From Streptomyces lateritius (GTDB taxonomy: Bacteria > Actinomycetota > Actinomycetes > Streptomycetales > Streptomycetaceae), in the NCBI RefSeq assembly GCF_014649715.1, contig NZ_BMTO01000002.1, forward strand, positions 543,054 to 607,053: 64,000 nt of DNA, given 5' to 3'. A program made the position numbers and the translations under genes. Below are positions 41,620-51,201 of the stretch, piece by piece (within the stretch, counting starts at the first letter, position 1; the number at the start of each line of letters is the position of its first letter). Below the pieces are notes generated by a model. It ran no database searches. It was not told where the DNA came from and saw only the letters and a list, made by a program, of their open reading frames with translations.

Positions 41620-42900
41620 TCAGCGCAGGGGTGCGCCGGAGTCGTCCAGTTCGAGCTGGGGGCGGCCGGTGACGACCAGCCAGGCGGGCAGGGAGGCCAG
41701 GCAGAGGAGGGCGAGCATCGCGGGAGTGGCGGCGATCACGGCGGCCGTGAAGAGACTCACCCAGCCCTGCCGGGTGGTCGCGAGCAGCACACCGAGCACG
41801 CCGGCGGAGACGGCGACGGCCGGGTGGATCTCCGGGACGAGCGCCTGGACGAGCAGTCCGAAGGCGGCGCCGACGAACACGGCGGGGAAGATCCGGCCGC
41901 CCCGGAAGCCGCAGGAGGCGGCGATCAGCAGGGCCGCGAGCTTGACCACGGTCATCCTCGCCAGCTCGCCGGAGGACCAGCCGCCGATGTTCGAGGTGAG
42001 TTCCCTGACCTCCTCCAGGCCCTTGAAGAGGGTCAGATGCCCGCCGAGCGCGCCCAGCAGGCCGAGGACCAGGCCGCCGACGGGAAGCATCAGCATCGGG
42101 TGCCGCAGCCGCCGGAAGGCGCGGTGGGCATGCGGGAAGGCGTAGCAGGAGAGGAGGCCGAAGAGAGCGGCGGCGGTGGCGACGACCATCGCGGCCGACA
42201 GGTCGCCCCACCCGGGGTCGGTCAGGGCGGGCAGCGACATGTCGAAGCTGGGGTGGGCCAGGAGCGTGGTGGTCATCGCCCCCGCCCCGGCGGCGACCAG
42301 CGGGGCGAAGAGCCGGTCCCACAGCGAGCCGTGGCCCGGCCGGCCCACGAGGGCCTCGGAGATCACCAGCGCCGCGGCCACGGGGGTGCCGAAGAGGGCG
42401 CCGATGGTCGCGGCGGAGGCGAGCGAGACCCACATCGCGCCGGGCACGGCCGGCTGGGCCCTGCGGCCGAGCCAGTACGCGAGCGCGATGTTGGCCGCGA
42501 TGATCGGGTTCTCCGGTCCGAGGCTCACCCCGCCGGCCAGCGCCAGGGCGGTCGCGACCAGCAGGCCGGGGACGACCCCGGGGGCCATCGGGGCGCCACC
42601 GAGCCCGGTGGAGGCCGAGTCGGGCCCGGCATGCCCGGGCACCTTCCAGACGACGAGACCGACCGCGACGCCGCTCGCGGTCAGCATGACGATCGTCCAG
42701 AGGGCGGAGAAACCGCCGATCCCGAGCGCGTCCGGAAGGGTTCCCCACACCACGTCCCGCAGCTTCTCCGCGGCCGCGGAGATCCCGAGGAACAGCAGAC
42801 TCGCCGCCACGCCGACCACGAGGGCGGGCAGGACCTGGGGCAGCAGGACCCTGAAGGGCGTCCCGGGGATCTCGGCGGAGAGGCTGTCGGTGACCGCCAC
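41620..42900 (-). CDS. CLC-family chloride channel/antiporter
   Basis: 426 residues from a GTG at 42900, 6 bases after the YbjQ-family stop. It has about ten to twelve membrane helices. The CLC selectivity motifs are 'GGVSLGPENPIIAAN' (the GxExP motif with the gating Glu kept) and 'CGFRGGRIFPAVFVGAAFG'. The Glu is a hallmark of gated or exchanging CLC proteins. In E. coli, ClcA supports extreme acid resistance together with amino acid decarboxylases; here gadB follows by 35 bases, which suggests a comparable pairing. Confidence 0.9.
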   Translation of the reverse strand: MAVTDSLSAEIPGTPFRVLLPQVLPALVVGVAASLLFLGISAAAEKLRDVVWGTLPDALGIGGFSALWTIVMLTASGVAVGLVVWKVPGHAGPDSASTGLGGAPMAPGVVPGLLVATALALAGGVSLGPENPIIAANIALAYWLGRRAQPAVPGAMWVSLASAATIGALFGTPVAAALVISEALVGRPGHGSLWDRLFAPLVAAGAGAMTTTLLAHPSFDMSLPALTDPGWGDLSAAMVVATAAALFGLLSCYAFPHAHRAFRRLRHPMLMLPVGGLVLGLLGALGGHLTLFKGLEEVRELTSNIGGWSSGELARMTVVKLAALLIAASCGFRGGRIFPAVFVGAAFGLLVQALVPEIHPAVAVSAGVLGVLLATTRQGWVSLFTAAVIAATPAMLALLCLASLPAWLVVTGRPQLELDDSGAPLR

Positions 42901-42906
42901 CGCGGC

Positions 42907-43275
42907 TCAGGTCCTCGGCGCGATCACGGCCGCCGTGCCGTACGCGCACACCTCCGTGCCCACGTCCGCCGCCTCCGTCACGTCGAAGCGGAACATCAGG
43001 ACCGCGTTCGCTCCCCGTGCCCGGGCCTGCTCCACCAGCCGTTCCATCGCCTGGTTACGGGTCTCCACCAGGGTCTTCGTCAGACCCTTCAGCTCCCCGC
43101 CGATCATCGACTTCAGGCCCGCGCCGATCTGGCTCCCCAGATGCCGGGAGCGGACGGTCAGCCCGAAGACCTCGCCGATCACCTGCCGTACCTCGTAGCC
43201 GGGGATGTCGTTCGTCGTGACGACCAGCACATCGGACTGCGGTCCCTGACCGCCTCCGTACTCCTCGATGCCCAT
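42907..43275 (-). CDS. YbjQ/UPF0145 family heavy-metal-binding-like protein
   Basis: 122 residues from ATG 43275; ATG 43281 two codons upstream is possible, but AGGAGG spacing favours 43275. The family core reads 'VLVVTTNDIPGYEVRQVIGEVFGLTVRS', '...ETRNQAMERLVEQARARGANAVLMFRFD' and ends 'EVCAYGTAAVIAP' (landmarks). The function is unknown; UPF0145 proteins form pentameric rings. It is the first gene of the YbjQ-CLC-gadB operon. Confidence 0.88.
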   Translation of the reverse strand: MGIEEYGGGQGPQSDVLVVTTNDIPGYEVRQVIGEVFGLTVRSRHLGSQIGAGLKSMIGGELKGLTKTLVETRNQAMERLVEQARARGANAVLMFRFDVTEAADVGTEVCAYGTAAVIAPRT

Positions 43276-43445
43276 CCGCATCCACCTCCTGGCCCCCAGC
43301 CTCGGACCGGCGGCCCGCCGCCGCATCCCGGAAGGGGCCGCCGGTGGCCCAGCGGGGACCCCGTGGAACCCGGCACCACCGGAATGCGTTGATACTTTGA
43401 GGCAGCCGTCCCCCCGCCCCCACCGACCGCAGGAGCCCGGAACCC

Positions 43446-44138
43446 GTGAATACGCTTGCCCTCGGACCGAGCTGGCTCGACCCGGACTATCTGATCCAGA
43501 CCTTCGGTCTGATCGGTGTCCTCGTCATCGTCTTCGCCGAGTCCGGCCTGCTCATCGGGTTCTTCCTGCCCGGCGACTCGCTTCTCTTCACCACCGGTCT
43601 GCTGGTCACCACCGGCAAGCTGGACACCCCGCTCTGGCTCGTCTGCACCCTGATCGTGCTCGCGGCGATCATCGGCGACCAGGTCGGCTATCTTTTCGGC
43701 CGCAAGGTCGGCCCGGCCCTCTTCAAGCGCCCCGACTCCAAGCTCTTCAAGCAGGAGAACGTGGAGAAGGCGCACGAGTTCTTCGAGAAGCACGGCCCGA
43801 AGTCCCTGATCCTGGCCCGTTTCGTGCCGATCGTGCGGACGTTCACGCCGATCATCGCCGGTGTGAGCCGGATGAACTACCGCTCGTTCATCACCTTCAA
43901 CGTCATCGGCGGCGTCCTGTGGGGCGCGGGCGTGACGCTGCTCGGCGCCTCGCTCGGCAAGATCGACTTCGTGCACAAGCACATCGAGGCGATCCTGATC
44001 CTGATCGTGCTGATCTCCGTGGTCCCGATCGTGATCGAGTACCTCCGCGCCCGCTCCCAGTCCAAGAAGGCCGCCACCCGCGACGAGGACACCCCCGACA
44101 CCCCGCCGTCCGAGCGCGGCCGCCACGCGCGGCGATAA
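43446..44138 (+). CDS. DedA-family membrane protein
   Basis: 230 residues from a GTG at 43446 with GGAG upstream. The DedA/SNARE-associated domain shows 'FAESGLLIGFFLPGDSLLF', 'IIGDQVGYLFGRKVG' and 'RFVPIVRTFTPIIAGVSRM', including the conserved Arg and Glu of this group. Four to six membrane helices are expected. DedA proteins act as lipid carriers or scramblases, including undecaprenyl phosphate recycling. A charged Lys/Arg/Asp tail follows the last helix. Confidence 0.93.
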   Translation: MNTLALGPSWLDPDYLIQTFGLIGVLVIVFAESGLLIGFFLPGDSLLFTTGLLVTTGKLDTPLWLVCTLIVLAAIIGDQVGYLFGRKVGPALFKRPDSKLFKQENVEKAHEFFEKHGPKSLILARFVPIVRTFTPIIAGVSRMNYRSFITFNVIGGVLWGAGVTLLGASLGKIDFVHKHIEAILILIVLISVVPIVIEYLRARSQSKKAATRDEDTPDTPPSERGRHARR

Positions 44139-44178
44139 GGGCTCGCCACAGAGCTGGGCCGTGTCCGTGAAGTCCCGC

Positions 44179-44193
44179 CTGCCCTGCGGGCAG
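44179..44193. terminator. Small hairpin between convergent dedA and thrE genes
   Basis: CTGCCC-TGC-GGGCAG at 44179-44193 lies between the two gene ends. The stem is short and there is no T-run. Confidence 0.4.
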
Positions 44194-44217
44194 ACGGCGC
44201 CACTTTCCGGACCCGAC

Positions 44218-45885
44218 CTAGAACCCACGCGTCCGCTTGGCCGCGCGGCGGGCCGCCGCCGCGCCGGGGGACTGCATGAAGAGGCGGGCCAGCTCGCCCC
44301 CGAGGTTCACGCCGATCGCGATCGCCAAGGACAGGGCCGCCGCCTTCGCCAGAGAGGCGAAGCCCTGGTCCAGGTTGTTCTGGGCGATCGCGAGCACGCC
44401 GAAGTAGGTCGCCGAACCAGGCAGCAGCGGCCCGATCGCCGCGGTCACGTAAGGCAGCGACGACGTGTGGTGGTAGCGGGCGATCAGCTGCCCGAACAGG
44501 CCGACGAGTCCCGCCGCCACAGCCGTCGCCATGACCGCCGACCCGTCGGCCGTCACCGCGATCGACGCGTAGATCACCCACGCCACCCCGCCGTTCAGCG
44601 TCGCGAACAGCACCGTGCCCCGTGACTGCTGCAGCAGGATCGCGAAGGTCGCGCACAGCACCATGGACGCCAGGATCTGCACCACCGGCCGCTCGACCGG
44701 ATTGAGCACACCGTCCGGGTTGAGCTGCGCGTCGAACTGCACGGCCACGTACAGCACCGACAGCACGCCCACCACGATCGCCACGAAGAAGTACCCGACC
44801 TCCAGGAGCCGGGCCGAGGCCGTGATGTAGAAGCCGGTCAGCCCGTCCTGGACGGCCGCCACCAGCGCCCGCCCCGGGATCAGCGCGAACAGGCCACCCG
44901 TGATCACCGCCGAAGGCCGTAGATCCGCGTGCAGCAGGGTCAGCAGCACCCCCATCGCGGCCGGCGGCATCGCCGCCACCAGGAACTGGTAGAACTCCGG
45001 CAGTCCGCGCCCCGCGCACAGCCACGCCAGCCGGTCCCCGAGCACCGCGCCGAGCGCCGCGACGAAGAAGACCGTCGCCCCGCCGCCCAGCAGCACGGAG
45101 GCCGCGCCCGCGAGCACGCCCGCCGCCGTCGTCAGCACCCAGCCGGGGTACGGGTGCCGGTTGCGCCGGATCTCCGCGAGCCGCCGGTACGCCTCCTCCG
45201 GCGTGACCTCGTGCGCCTCGTCGTTGATGTCGGCGAGCAGCTGGTAGACCGCCTCCAGCCGCGTGTAGTCGGTGCCCCGCCGCCGTACCGTCCGGTTCGC
45301 GGTGACCGGATCGTCCACGAGCGACGGCTGATAAGTGATCGACAGCAGGGTGAAGGTCACGGTCGGCTCGCACCGGTCCAGACCGTACGAACGGCAGATC
45401 GCGAACATCGCCGCCTCGACGTCCTCCGCGCCCTCGCCGCCCGCGAGCAGCAGCTCACCGATACGCAGCGTCAGGTCGAGCACACGCCCCACGGCGGGGC
45501 CCGGCTCGTCCTCCTTGCGCGGCGCCTCCGGCACCGGCCGGTCGCCGACCGGCAGCCGCAGCATGGTCCGCATCCGGTCCTGCCACGGGGCGTCCTTCGA
45601 CAGCCGCACCAGCGGAATGCCGTGCGCGGGCGTGAAGGCCGGTGGCGCGTGCTTCGCGGAGTACGTGGAGGGCGGCGCGAACGCCGAGCCCTCCGGCTCG
45701 GACGGCAGCTCCGGCGCCAGCCCCTCGGGAACGGCGAACTCCGAGGTCGGATGCTCCTCCTCCGGCACCCCCGGCTGCTCCACCCCAGGCGGCGGAGTGA
45801 AGGCGCTGCGTGCCTCGTCCGACTGTGGCTTCCGGTCCTCCGGGCCCTCCGGCTCCGCGACCACTGTGTTCGTCCTCACTCCCAT
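44218..45885 (-). CDS. Threonine/serine exporter family protein (ThrE)
   Basis: 555 residues from ATG 45885. The first 150 residues are a hydrophilic Pro/Glu-rich extension. The ThrE N-domain then includes 'LRIGELLLAGGEGAEDVEAAMFAICRSYGLDRCEPTVTFT' in part, and the membrane portion has about ten helices, with 'HPYPGWVLTTAAGVLAGAAS' and 'GLFALIPGRALVAAVQDGLTG'. It combines ThrE (PF06738) and ThrE_2 domains. ThrE exports threonine and serine by proton motive force in Corynebacterium; the substrate here is inferred. The GTG two codons later is a weaker start. Confidence 0.88.
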   Translation of the reverse strand: MGVRTNTVVAEPEGPEDRKPQSDEARSAFTPPPGVEQPGVPEEEHPTSEFAVPEGLAPELPSEPEGSAFAPPSTYSAKHAPPAFTPAHGIPLVRLSKDAPWQDRMRTMLRLPVGDRPVPEAPRKEDEPGPAVGRVLDLTLRIGELLLAGGEGAEDVEAAMFAICRSYGLDRCEPTVTFTLLSITYQPSLVDDPVTANRTVRRRGTDYTRLEAVYQLLADINDEAHEVTPEEAYRRLAEIRRNRHPYPGWVLTTAAGVLAGAASVLLGGGATVFFVAALGAVLGDRLAWLCAGRGLPEFYQFLVAAMPPAAMGVLLTLLHADLRPSAVITGGLFALIPGRALVAAVQDGLTGFYITASARLLEVGYFFVAIVVGVLSVLYVAVQFDAQLNPDGVLNPVERPVVQILASMVLCATFAILLQQSRGTVLFATLNGGVAWVIYASIAVTADGSAVMATAVAAGLVGLFGQLIARYHHTSSLPYVTAAIGPLLPGSATYFGVLAIAQNNLDQGFASLAKAAALSLAIAIGVNLGGELARLFMQSPGAAAARRAAKRTRGF

Positions 45886-45931
45886 TCGCCCCGCCTGCCC
45901 AGTATGGACATGCGCATACGGCAAGCGAGAC

Positions 45932-45962
45932 GGGCGGCACACCCACAAGGGGTGCACCGCCC
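45932..45962 (-). terminator. Hairpin after the pyrophosphatase gene
   Basis: GGGCGGCACACCC (45932-45944) and GGGTGCACCGCCC (45950-45962) form a 13-base stem with two central mismatches, 25 bases after the ppa stop on the reverse strand. Confidence 0.55.
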
Positions 45963-45987
45963 GTCACGTACGTCAGAAACGCCCCGC

Positions 45988-46482
45988 TCAGTGGGCGCCA
46001 CCCTGCGCCTCGAGGCGCTTGTAGGAGGCCTCGATCTCGGCCTCGGCCTCGGCGCGGCCGACCCAGTTGGCGCCCTCGACCGACTTGCCCGGCTCCAGGT
46101 CCTTGTAGACCTCGAAGAAGTGCTGGATCTCCAGGCGGTCGAACTCCGACACGTGGTGGATGTCGCGCAGGTGCTCGACACGCGGGTCCGAGGCGGGGAC
46201 GCACAGGAGCTTGTCGTCGCCGCCGGCCTCGTCCGTCATGCGGAACATGCCGATGGCCCGGCACTTGATCAGGCAGCCGGGGAACGTCGGCTCGTCCAGG
46301 ATGACCAGCGCGTCCAGCGGGTCGCCGTCCTCGCCGAGGGTGTTCTCGACGAAGCCGTAGTCGGCCGGGTAGCTGGTCGAGGTGAAGAGGCGGCGGTCCA
46401 GGCGGATGCGACCGGTCTCGTGGTCGACCTCGTACTTGTTCCGCGACCCCTTCGGGATCTCGATGGTGACGTCGAACTCCAC
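45988..46482 (-). CDS. ppa: Soluble inorganic pyrophosphatase
   Basis: 164 residues from a GTG at 46482 ([12 protein letters not shown]), with AGGAGGAG upstream. The family I active site shows 'KYEVDHETG', '[11 protein letters not shown]', the 'DGDPLDALV' metal motif and '[14 protein letters not shown]'. It splits PPi from biosynthesis in the cytoplasm. It is divergent from dacB, with about 100 bases between the starts, and the window also carries the membrane pyrophosphatase at its left edge. Confidence 0.96.
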   Translation of the reverse strand: MEFDVTIEIPKGSRNKYEVDHETGRIRLDRRLFTSTSYPADYGFVENTLGEDGDPLDALVILDEPTFPGCLIKCRAIGMFRMTDEAGGDDKLLCVPASDPRVEHLRDIHHVSEFDRLEIQHFFEVYKDLEPGKSVEGANWVGRAEAEAEIEASYKRLEAQGGAH

Positions 46483-46585
46483 GGGTGGCTCCTCCTGAAT
46501 CAAACACATGTGAATGCCTGCGACGACGCGCAGTGATTAAGTGTCCCTCACGCCTGTGTGTGATCGCGAAAGGGGCTGGTCAGCA

Positions 46586-47995
46586 ATGCCGGAGCCGCGG
46601 ACCTGGCAGCTCACGACGTGCTCTGCCGTACTCGGTCTGGCCCTGGCCGCCGGAGCGGTGACCGCCGCCGGCCCGTGGGACAACGGTCAGCGTAAGGCCG
46701 AGCGGGCCCGGGCCGCCGCAGCGGCCCCCACAGGTGGCGCACATCACGCGCCCGGCCCGGCCGCCGCAGGCCCCCCGCGCCCCGCCCCGGCTCCGAGCGC
46801 CCCCGGCGTCCTGCGCGCCCTCGCCGCCCCGGACTCCAGCCGCCCGGGCGACCTCGCCGCCACCCTCGTACCGCTCCTCGCCGACCCCGGCCTCGGCACG
46901 CTGCGCACCGCGTCCGTGGTCGACGCGACCACCGGCGAGCAGCTGTACGGCGAGGGCGCCACGACCCCCATGACCCCGGCCTCCACCGTCAAGATCGCCA
47001 CCACGGTCGCCGCGCTCGCCGCCCTCGGCCCCGACCACCGCATCCCCACCACCGTCGCGGCCTCCCCGGACGGCCGCGCCCTCACCCTGGTCGGCGGCGG
47101 CGACCCCACTCTCGACACCGCCCGCCTGAAGAAGCTCGCCGGCGACACCGCCCGCGCCCTGAAGGGCAGGGGCGTCACGGCCGTACGCCTGGCCTACGAC
47201 GCGAGCCTCTACCAGGGCCCGCAGCACCACCCCATCGGCCCCAACGAGAACCTGGCGCCCGTGGTCGCCCTGATGACCGACGGAGGCCGGCTGGACGATT
47301 CGGACAGCGGGCCCGCCCCCCGCTCCGCCGACCCGGCCCGCGCCACCGCCACCGCCTTCGCCGACCTCCTCGGCGCGGCCGGCGTCACCGTCCAGGGCGC
47401 CCCCGCCCCGGGCCGCGCCCCCCGGGCCACGCCCACGGCCGCCCCCCTGGCCCGTTCGTACTCGGAGCCGCTCTCCGCCCTCGTCGAGCGCACCCTCACC
47501 CACAGCGACAACGACCTCGCCGAGGCCCTCGCACGGCAGACCGCCCTCGCCCGCAAGCAGCCCGCGAGCTTCGACGGCGCAGGCAGGGCCGTCCGGGCGG
47601 AGCTGGACGCCCTCGGAGTGCCGACCGCCGGGGCGCGGTTCGCCGACGGCAGCGGCCTCTCCCGCGCCGACCGGGTCTCCGCCGCCCTGCTCACCGCCCT
47701 CCTCACCCGAGCGGCCGACCCCGCCCGCCCCACCCTGCGGCCCGTCCTGACGGGCCTGCCCGTCGGCGGCTTCAGCGGCACCCTCAAGAGCCGCTTCGAC
47801 ACCGCACCCACCGCGCCCGGAGCAGGCCTGATCCGCGCGAAGACCGGCACCCTGACAGGCGTCAACACCCTCGCCGGAACCGTCGTGACCGCCGAGGGGC
47901 GACTGCTCGCCTTCGCCTTCCTGGCCGGTCGGACCCCCTCCCCGTACACCGCCCAGCCCGCCCTCGACCGACTCTCCGCCGCTCTCGTCCCCTAG
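46586..47995 (+). CDS. dacB: D-alanyl-D-alanine carboxypeptidase/endopeptidase (PBP4 type)
   Basis: 469 residues from ATG 46586; an upstream in-frame ATG at 46541 lies in the promoter region. An N-terminal membrane helix or signal is followed by a Pro/Ala-rich linker. The three penicillin-binding motifs are Ser133-x-x-Lys136 in 'PASTVKIAT', SDN in 'LTHSDNDLAEALARQ' and KTG in 'IRAKTGTLTGVN'. It trims the pentapeptide or cross-links of peptidoglycan outside the membrane. It starts the block dacB - zincin - tilS - hpt - ftsH - folE conserved in actinobacteria. Confidence 0.94.
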   Translation: MPEPRTWQLTTCSAVLGLALAAGAVTAAGPWDNGQRKAERARAAAAAPTGGAHHAPGPAAAGPPRPAPAPSAPGVLRALAAPDSSRPGDLAATLVPLLADPGLGTLRTASVVDATTGEQLYGEGATTPMTPASTVKIATTVAALAALGPDHRIPTTVAASPDGRALTLVGGGDPTLDTARLKKLAGDTARALKGRGVTAVRLAYDASLYQGPQHHPIGPNENLAPVVALMTDGGRLDDSDSGPAPRSADPARATATAFADLLGAAGVTVQGAPAPGRAPRATPTAAPLARSYSEPLSALVERTLTHSDNDLAEALARQTALARKQPASFDGAGRAVRAELDALGVPTAGARFADGSGLSRADRVSAALLTALLTRAADPARPTLRPVLTGLPVGGFSGTLKSRFDTAPTAPGAGLIRAKTGTLTGVNTLAGTVVTAEGRLLAFAFLAGRTPSPYTAQPALDRLSAALVP

Positions 47996-48061
47996 GGGGC
48001 GCCGGGCGCTGAACAGCTCCGAACCCTCACCGAACAGACGTCGAGAACGTACGGTTGACGC

Positions 48062-49207
48062 ATGACGAGCATCGGTGGTGCCGAGATGGTCGACTGGAAT
48101 CTCGCGGTCGCGACCGCGACCCGACTGGTGAAGCCGGGCCCAGAGGTGAGCCGCGAGGAGGCCCGCGACGTCGTCGCGGAGCTGCGCCGGCACGCCAAGG
48201 CGTCCGAGGAGCACGTCAGGGCCTTCACCCGGATGATCCCCGAAGGCCACGAACCGGCGGACACCCCCGTCCTCGTCGTGGACCGGGCGGGCTGGATCAG
48301 GGCCAACGTCGCCGGCTTCCGCGAACTGCTCTCCCCGCTCCTCGACAAGATGCAGGAGCGCCGCTCGGGCACCCCCGGCGGCGCCGTCCTGGGCGCGGTC
48401 GGCGGCAAGGTCACCGGCGTCGAGCTCGGCATGCTCCTCTCCTTCCTCGCCTCCCGCATCCTCGGCCAGTACGAGACCTTCGCCCCCGCGACCCGCGAAT
48501 TCCCCGCCGGTGACCCCGCCGCCCCGGGCTCCGGCGGCGGACGCCTCCTGCTCGTCGCCCCCAACATCGTCCACGTCGAACGCGAACTCGCCGTCGACCC
48601 GCACGACTTCCGGCTCTGGGTCTGCCTCCACGAGGAGACCCACCGCACCCAGTTCACCGCCGTGCCCTGGCTCCGCGACCATCTGCAGGGCGAGATCCAG
48701 TCATTTCTCGGCGCCACCGACGTCGACCCCTCCACCGTCGTCGAGCGGCTGCGCGAGGCCGCCCAGGCCCTGGCCGGCGGCCGCCCCGAGGGCGAGGAGG
48801 GCGAGCCCGCACCCTCCTTCGTCGAACTCGTGCAGACCCCCGAGCAGCGCGAGATCCTCGGCCGCCTCACCGCCGTCATGTCCCTCCTCGAAGGCCACGC
48901 CGACTACGTCATGGACGGGGTCGGACCGCAGGTCGTGCCCTCGGTCGCCGAGATCCGCGAGAAGTTCCAGCAGCGCCGCGCGCGCGGTGCCTCACGCCTC
49001 GACCTCGCCCTGCGCAAGCTCCTCGGCCTCGACGCCAAGCTGCGTCAGTACCGCGACGGAGAGCGCTTCGTACGGGCCGTCGTCGACCAGGTCGGCATGG
49101 ACGGTTTCAACCGCGTGTGGACGTCGCCCAACACGCTCCCCACCAAGTCCGAGATCGCCGAACCGGCGGACTGGGTGGCGAGGGTGCACCGTAGGGCAGA
49201 CTCGTGA
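48062..49207 (+). CDS. Zinc-dependent metalloprotease-like protein (DUF2342, zincin_2)
   Basis: 381 residues from ATG 48062. The metal motif HEETH is at residues 190-194 ('CLHEETHRTQF'), and a possible third ligand is Glu277 in 'LLEGHADYVMDG'. 'FLGATDVDP' and 'MDGFNRVWTSPNTLPT' are family landmarks. The conserved position between dacB and tilS in actinobacteria is a strong identifier. The role is unknown; an older name links it loosely to F420 biosynthesis. No signal peptide is seen, so it is likely cytoplasmic. Confidence 0.9.
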   Translation: MTSIGGAEMVDWNLAVATATRLVKPGPEVSREEARDVVAELRRHAKASEEHVRAFTRMIPEGHEPADTPVLVVDRAGWIRANVAGFRELLSPLLDKMQERRSGTPGGAVLGAVGGKVTGVELGMLLSFLASRILGQYETFAPATREFPAGDPAAPGSGGGRLLLVAPNIVHVERELAVDPHDFRLWVCLHEETHRTQFTAVPWLRDHLQGEIQSFLGATDVDPSTVVERLREAAQALAGGRPEGEEGEPAPSFVELVQTPEQREILGRLTAVMSLLEGHADYVMDGVGPQVVPSVAEIREKFQQRRARGASRLDLALRKLLGLDAKLRQYRDGERFVRAVVDQVGMDGFNRVWTSPNTLPTKSEIAEPADWVARVHRRADS

Positions 49208-49403
49208 GACGGGTGCGACGTACGACGGAAGAACACCCCTCCAATCACCCATCCGAGGGACCCTAGGCAAGGGGTGGGGCGTGCAATGCTCGGGTAACGG
49301 CCAGGTTCTGTCACCATCGACGCACTCTGAGTGACCGAACCCCCTCTTCCGACCGTTAAGACTCCGACCGAGGCACCCCACTCCTTCACGAAGGGCACCG
49401 GAC

Positions 49404-50459
49404 ATGGGTCCCCATCCTGCGGTCGCGGCGATACGCCTGGCGGTCCGCCGCGTACTCCACGACGTTCTCACCGAGCACCACACCATCCGCACCACCGACA
49501 CGACCGACGACAAGGCCACCCACCCGGCCCGCGACGACGAGCGCACGCACCCCCTCGTGCTCGTCGCCTGCTCCGGGGGCGCCGACTCCATGGCGCTCGC
49601 CTCCGCGCTCGCCTTCGAAGCCCGCAAACTCGCCGTCCGCGCCGGCGGCGTCACCGTCGACCACGGCCTCCAGGACGGCTCCGACCAGCGCGCCACCGAG
49701 GTCGCCGGCCGCATGGCCGCGCTCGGCCTCGACCCCGTCGAAGCCGTCGCCGTCACCGTCGGCCGTGAGGGCGGGCCCGAGGCCGCCGCGCGCGACGCCC
49801 GCTACGCCGCCCTCGACGCCGCCGCCGAACGCCACGGCGCCGCCGCCGTCCTGCTCGGCCACACCCGCGACGACCAAGCGGAAACCGTCCTCCTCGGCCT
49901 CGCCCGCGGCTCCGGCATCCGCTCCCTCTCCGGCATGGCCGCCGTCTCCGGCGCCTCCGGGCGCTACCGCCGCCCCTTCCTGGAGCTCGACCGGCAGACC
50001 GTCCGCAAGGCCTGCGTCGCCCAGGAACTGGCCGTCTGGGACGACCCCCACAACGCGGACCCCGCCTACACCCGCTCCCGCCTCCGCCACGAAGGCCTCC
50101 CCGCCCTGGAGAAGGCGCTCGGCAAAGGTGTCGTCGAAGCCCTCGCCCGGACGGCCCAGCTGTCCCGCGACGACGCCGACGCCCTCGACTCCTGGGCCGC
50201 CGATGTGGAAGCGCTGGTACGGGACGAGGCCGGCCGCCTTGAATGCGCCAAGCTCTTCGGACTGCCCCCCGCCGTCCGCCGCCGCGTCCTGCGCCGCGCC
50301 GTCATCGCCGAGGGCGCACCCGCCGGCTCCCTCTTCGCCCGGCACATCGAGGAGGTCGACCGGCTGATCACCGGCTGGCGCGGCCAGGGAGCCATCAATC
50401 TGCCCGGCCGCGTCGAGGCACGACGGCAGGGTGGCAGACTGGTCATTCGGCAAGGCTGA
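49404..50459 (+). CDS. tilS: tRNA(Ile)-lysidine synthase
   Basis: 351 residues from ATG 49404. The ATP-pyrophosphatase P-loop SGGADS is at residues 57-62, followed by '[13 protein letters not shown]', '[22 protein letters not shown]' and '[12 protein letters not shown]'. TilS converts C34 of the tRNA-Ile2 anticodon to lysidine, allowing AUA decoding. The C-terminal tRNA-binding domain is short, as in other actinobacteria. The hpt gene follows closely. Confidence 0.95.
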   Translation: MGPHPAVAAIRLAVRRVLHDVLTEHHTIRTTDTTDDKATHPARDDERTHPLVLVACSGGADSMALASALAFEARKLAVRAGGVTVDHGLQDGSDQRATEVAGRMAALGLDPVEAVAVTVGREGGPEAAARDARYAALDAAAERHGAAAVLLGHTRDDQAETVLLGLARGSGIRSLSGMAAVSGASGRYRRPFLELDRQTVRKACVAQELAVWDDPHNADPAYTRSRLRHEGLPALEKALGKGVVEALARTAQLSRDDADALDSWAADVEALVRDEAGRLECAKLFGLPPAVRRRVLRRAVIAEGAPAGSLFARHIEEVDRLITGWRGQGAINLPGRVEARRQGGRLVIRQG

Positions 50460-50485
50460 AGCACGCTGCAACGAAAGTGACCCGG

Positions 50486-51040
50486 GTGAACGAGAAGGAC
50501 ATGGGCACCGACCTCAAGTCGGTGCTCATCACCAAGGAAGAGATCGACGCGAAGCTGGCCGAGCTGGCCGCGAAGATCGACGCGGAGTACGCGGGCAAGG
50601 ACCTGCTCATCGTCGGAGTCCTCAAGGGCGCCGTGATGGTGATGGCGGACCTGGCGCGCGCGCTGTCCACCCCCGTCACCATGGACTGGATGGCCGTCTC
50701 CTCCTACGGGGCCGGCACCCAGTCCTCCGGCGTCGTCCGGATCCTCAAGGACCTGGACACCGACATCAAGGGCAAGCACGTCCTGATCGTCGAGGACATC
50801 ATCGACTCCGGCCTCACGCTGTCCTGGCTGCTGTCGAACCTCGGCTCCCGCGAACCGGCCTCCCTGGAGGTCTGCACCCTCCTCCGCAAGCCGGACGCCG
50901 CCAAGGTCGCGATCGACGTGAAGTGGATCGGCTTCGACATCCCGAACGAGTTCGTCGTCGGATACGGCCTGGACTACGCCGAGAAGTACCGCAACCTTCC
51001 GTTCGTCGGCACGCTCGCGCCGCACGTGTACGGAGGCTGA
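50486..51040 (+). CDS. hpt: Hypoxanthine phosphoribosyltransferase
   Basis: 184 residues from a GTG at 50486 (MNEKDMG); GTG 50477 and ATG 50501 are other possible starts. The PRPP-binding motif is '[16 protein letters not shown]', and the substrate and flexible loop region includes '[18 protein letters not shown]' and '[15 protein letters not shown]'. It salvages hypoxanthine and guanine to IMP and GMP. The tilS-hpt-ftsH order is widely conserved in bacteria. Confidence 0.95.
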   Translation: MNEKDMGTDLKSVLITKEEIDAKLAELAAKIDAEYAGKDLLIVGVLKGAVMVMADLARALSTPVTMDWMAVSSYGAGTQSSGVVRILKDLDTDIKGKHVLIVEDIIDSGLTLSWLLSNLGSREPASLEVCTLLRKPDAAKVAIDVKWIGFDIPNEFVVGYGLDYAEKYRNLPFVGTLAPHVYGG

Positions 51041-51201
51041 GGCAGGGGAACCCACGCCGCCCTCCCGCCGTTGGAGGAAGGGAAGGCGGCCGCGGGTGAC
51101 AATGCTGGGGTACCGTCCGAAGAACAGCTTTTTCTCATAGCAGCTCTCACAGCAGCATTTACCTACGGGCAGGAGGGACGGAGCGTTCTCGCTCCGTATG
51201 G

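Noticed and set aside
51071..51103. ftsH promoter from TTGGAG and GACAAT.
   Set aside because: The spacer is 21 bases and other hexamers nearby fit equally badly.
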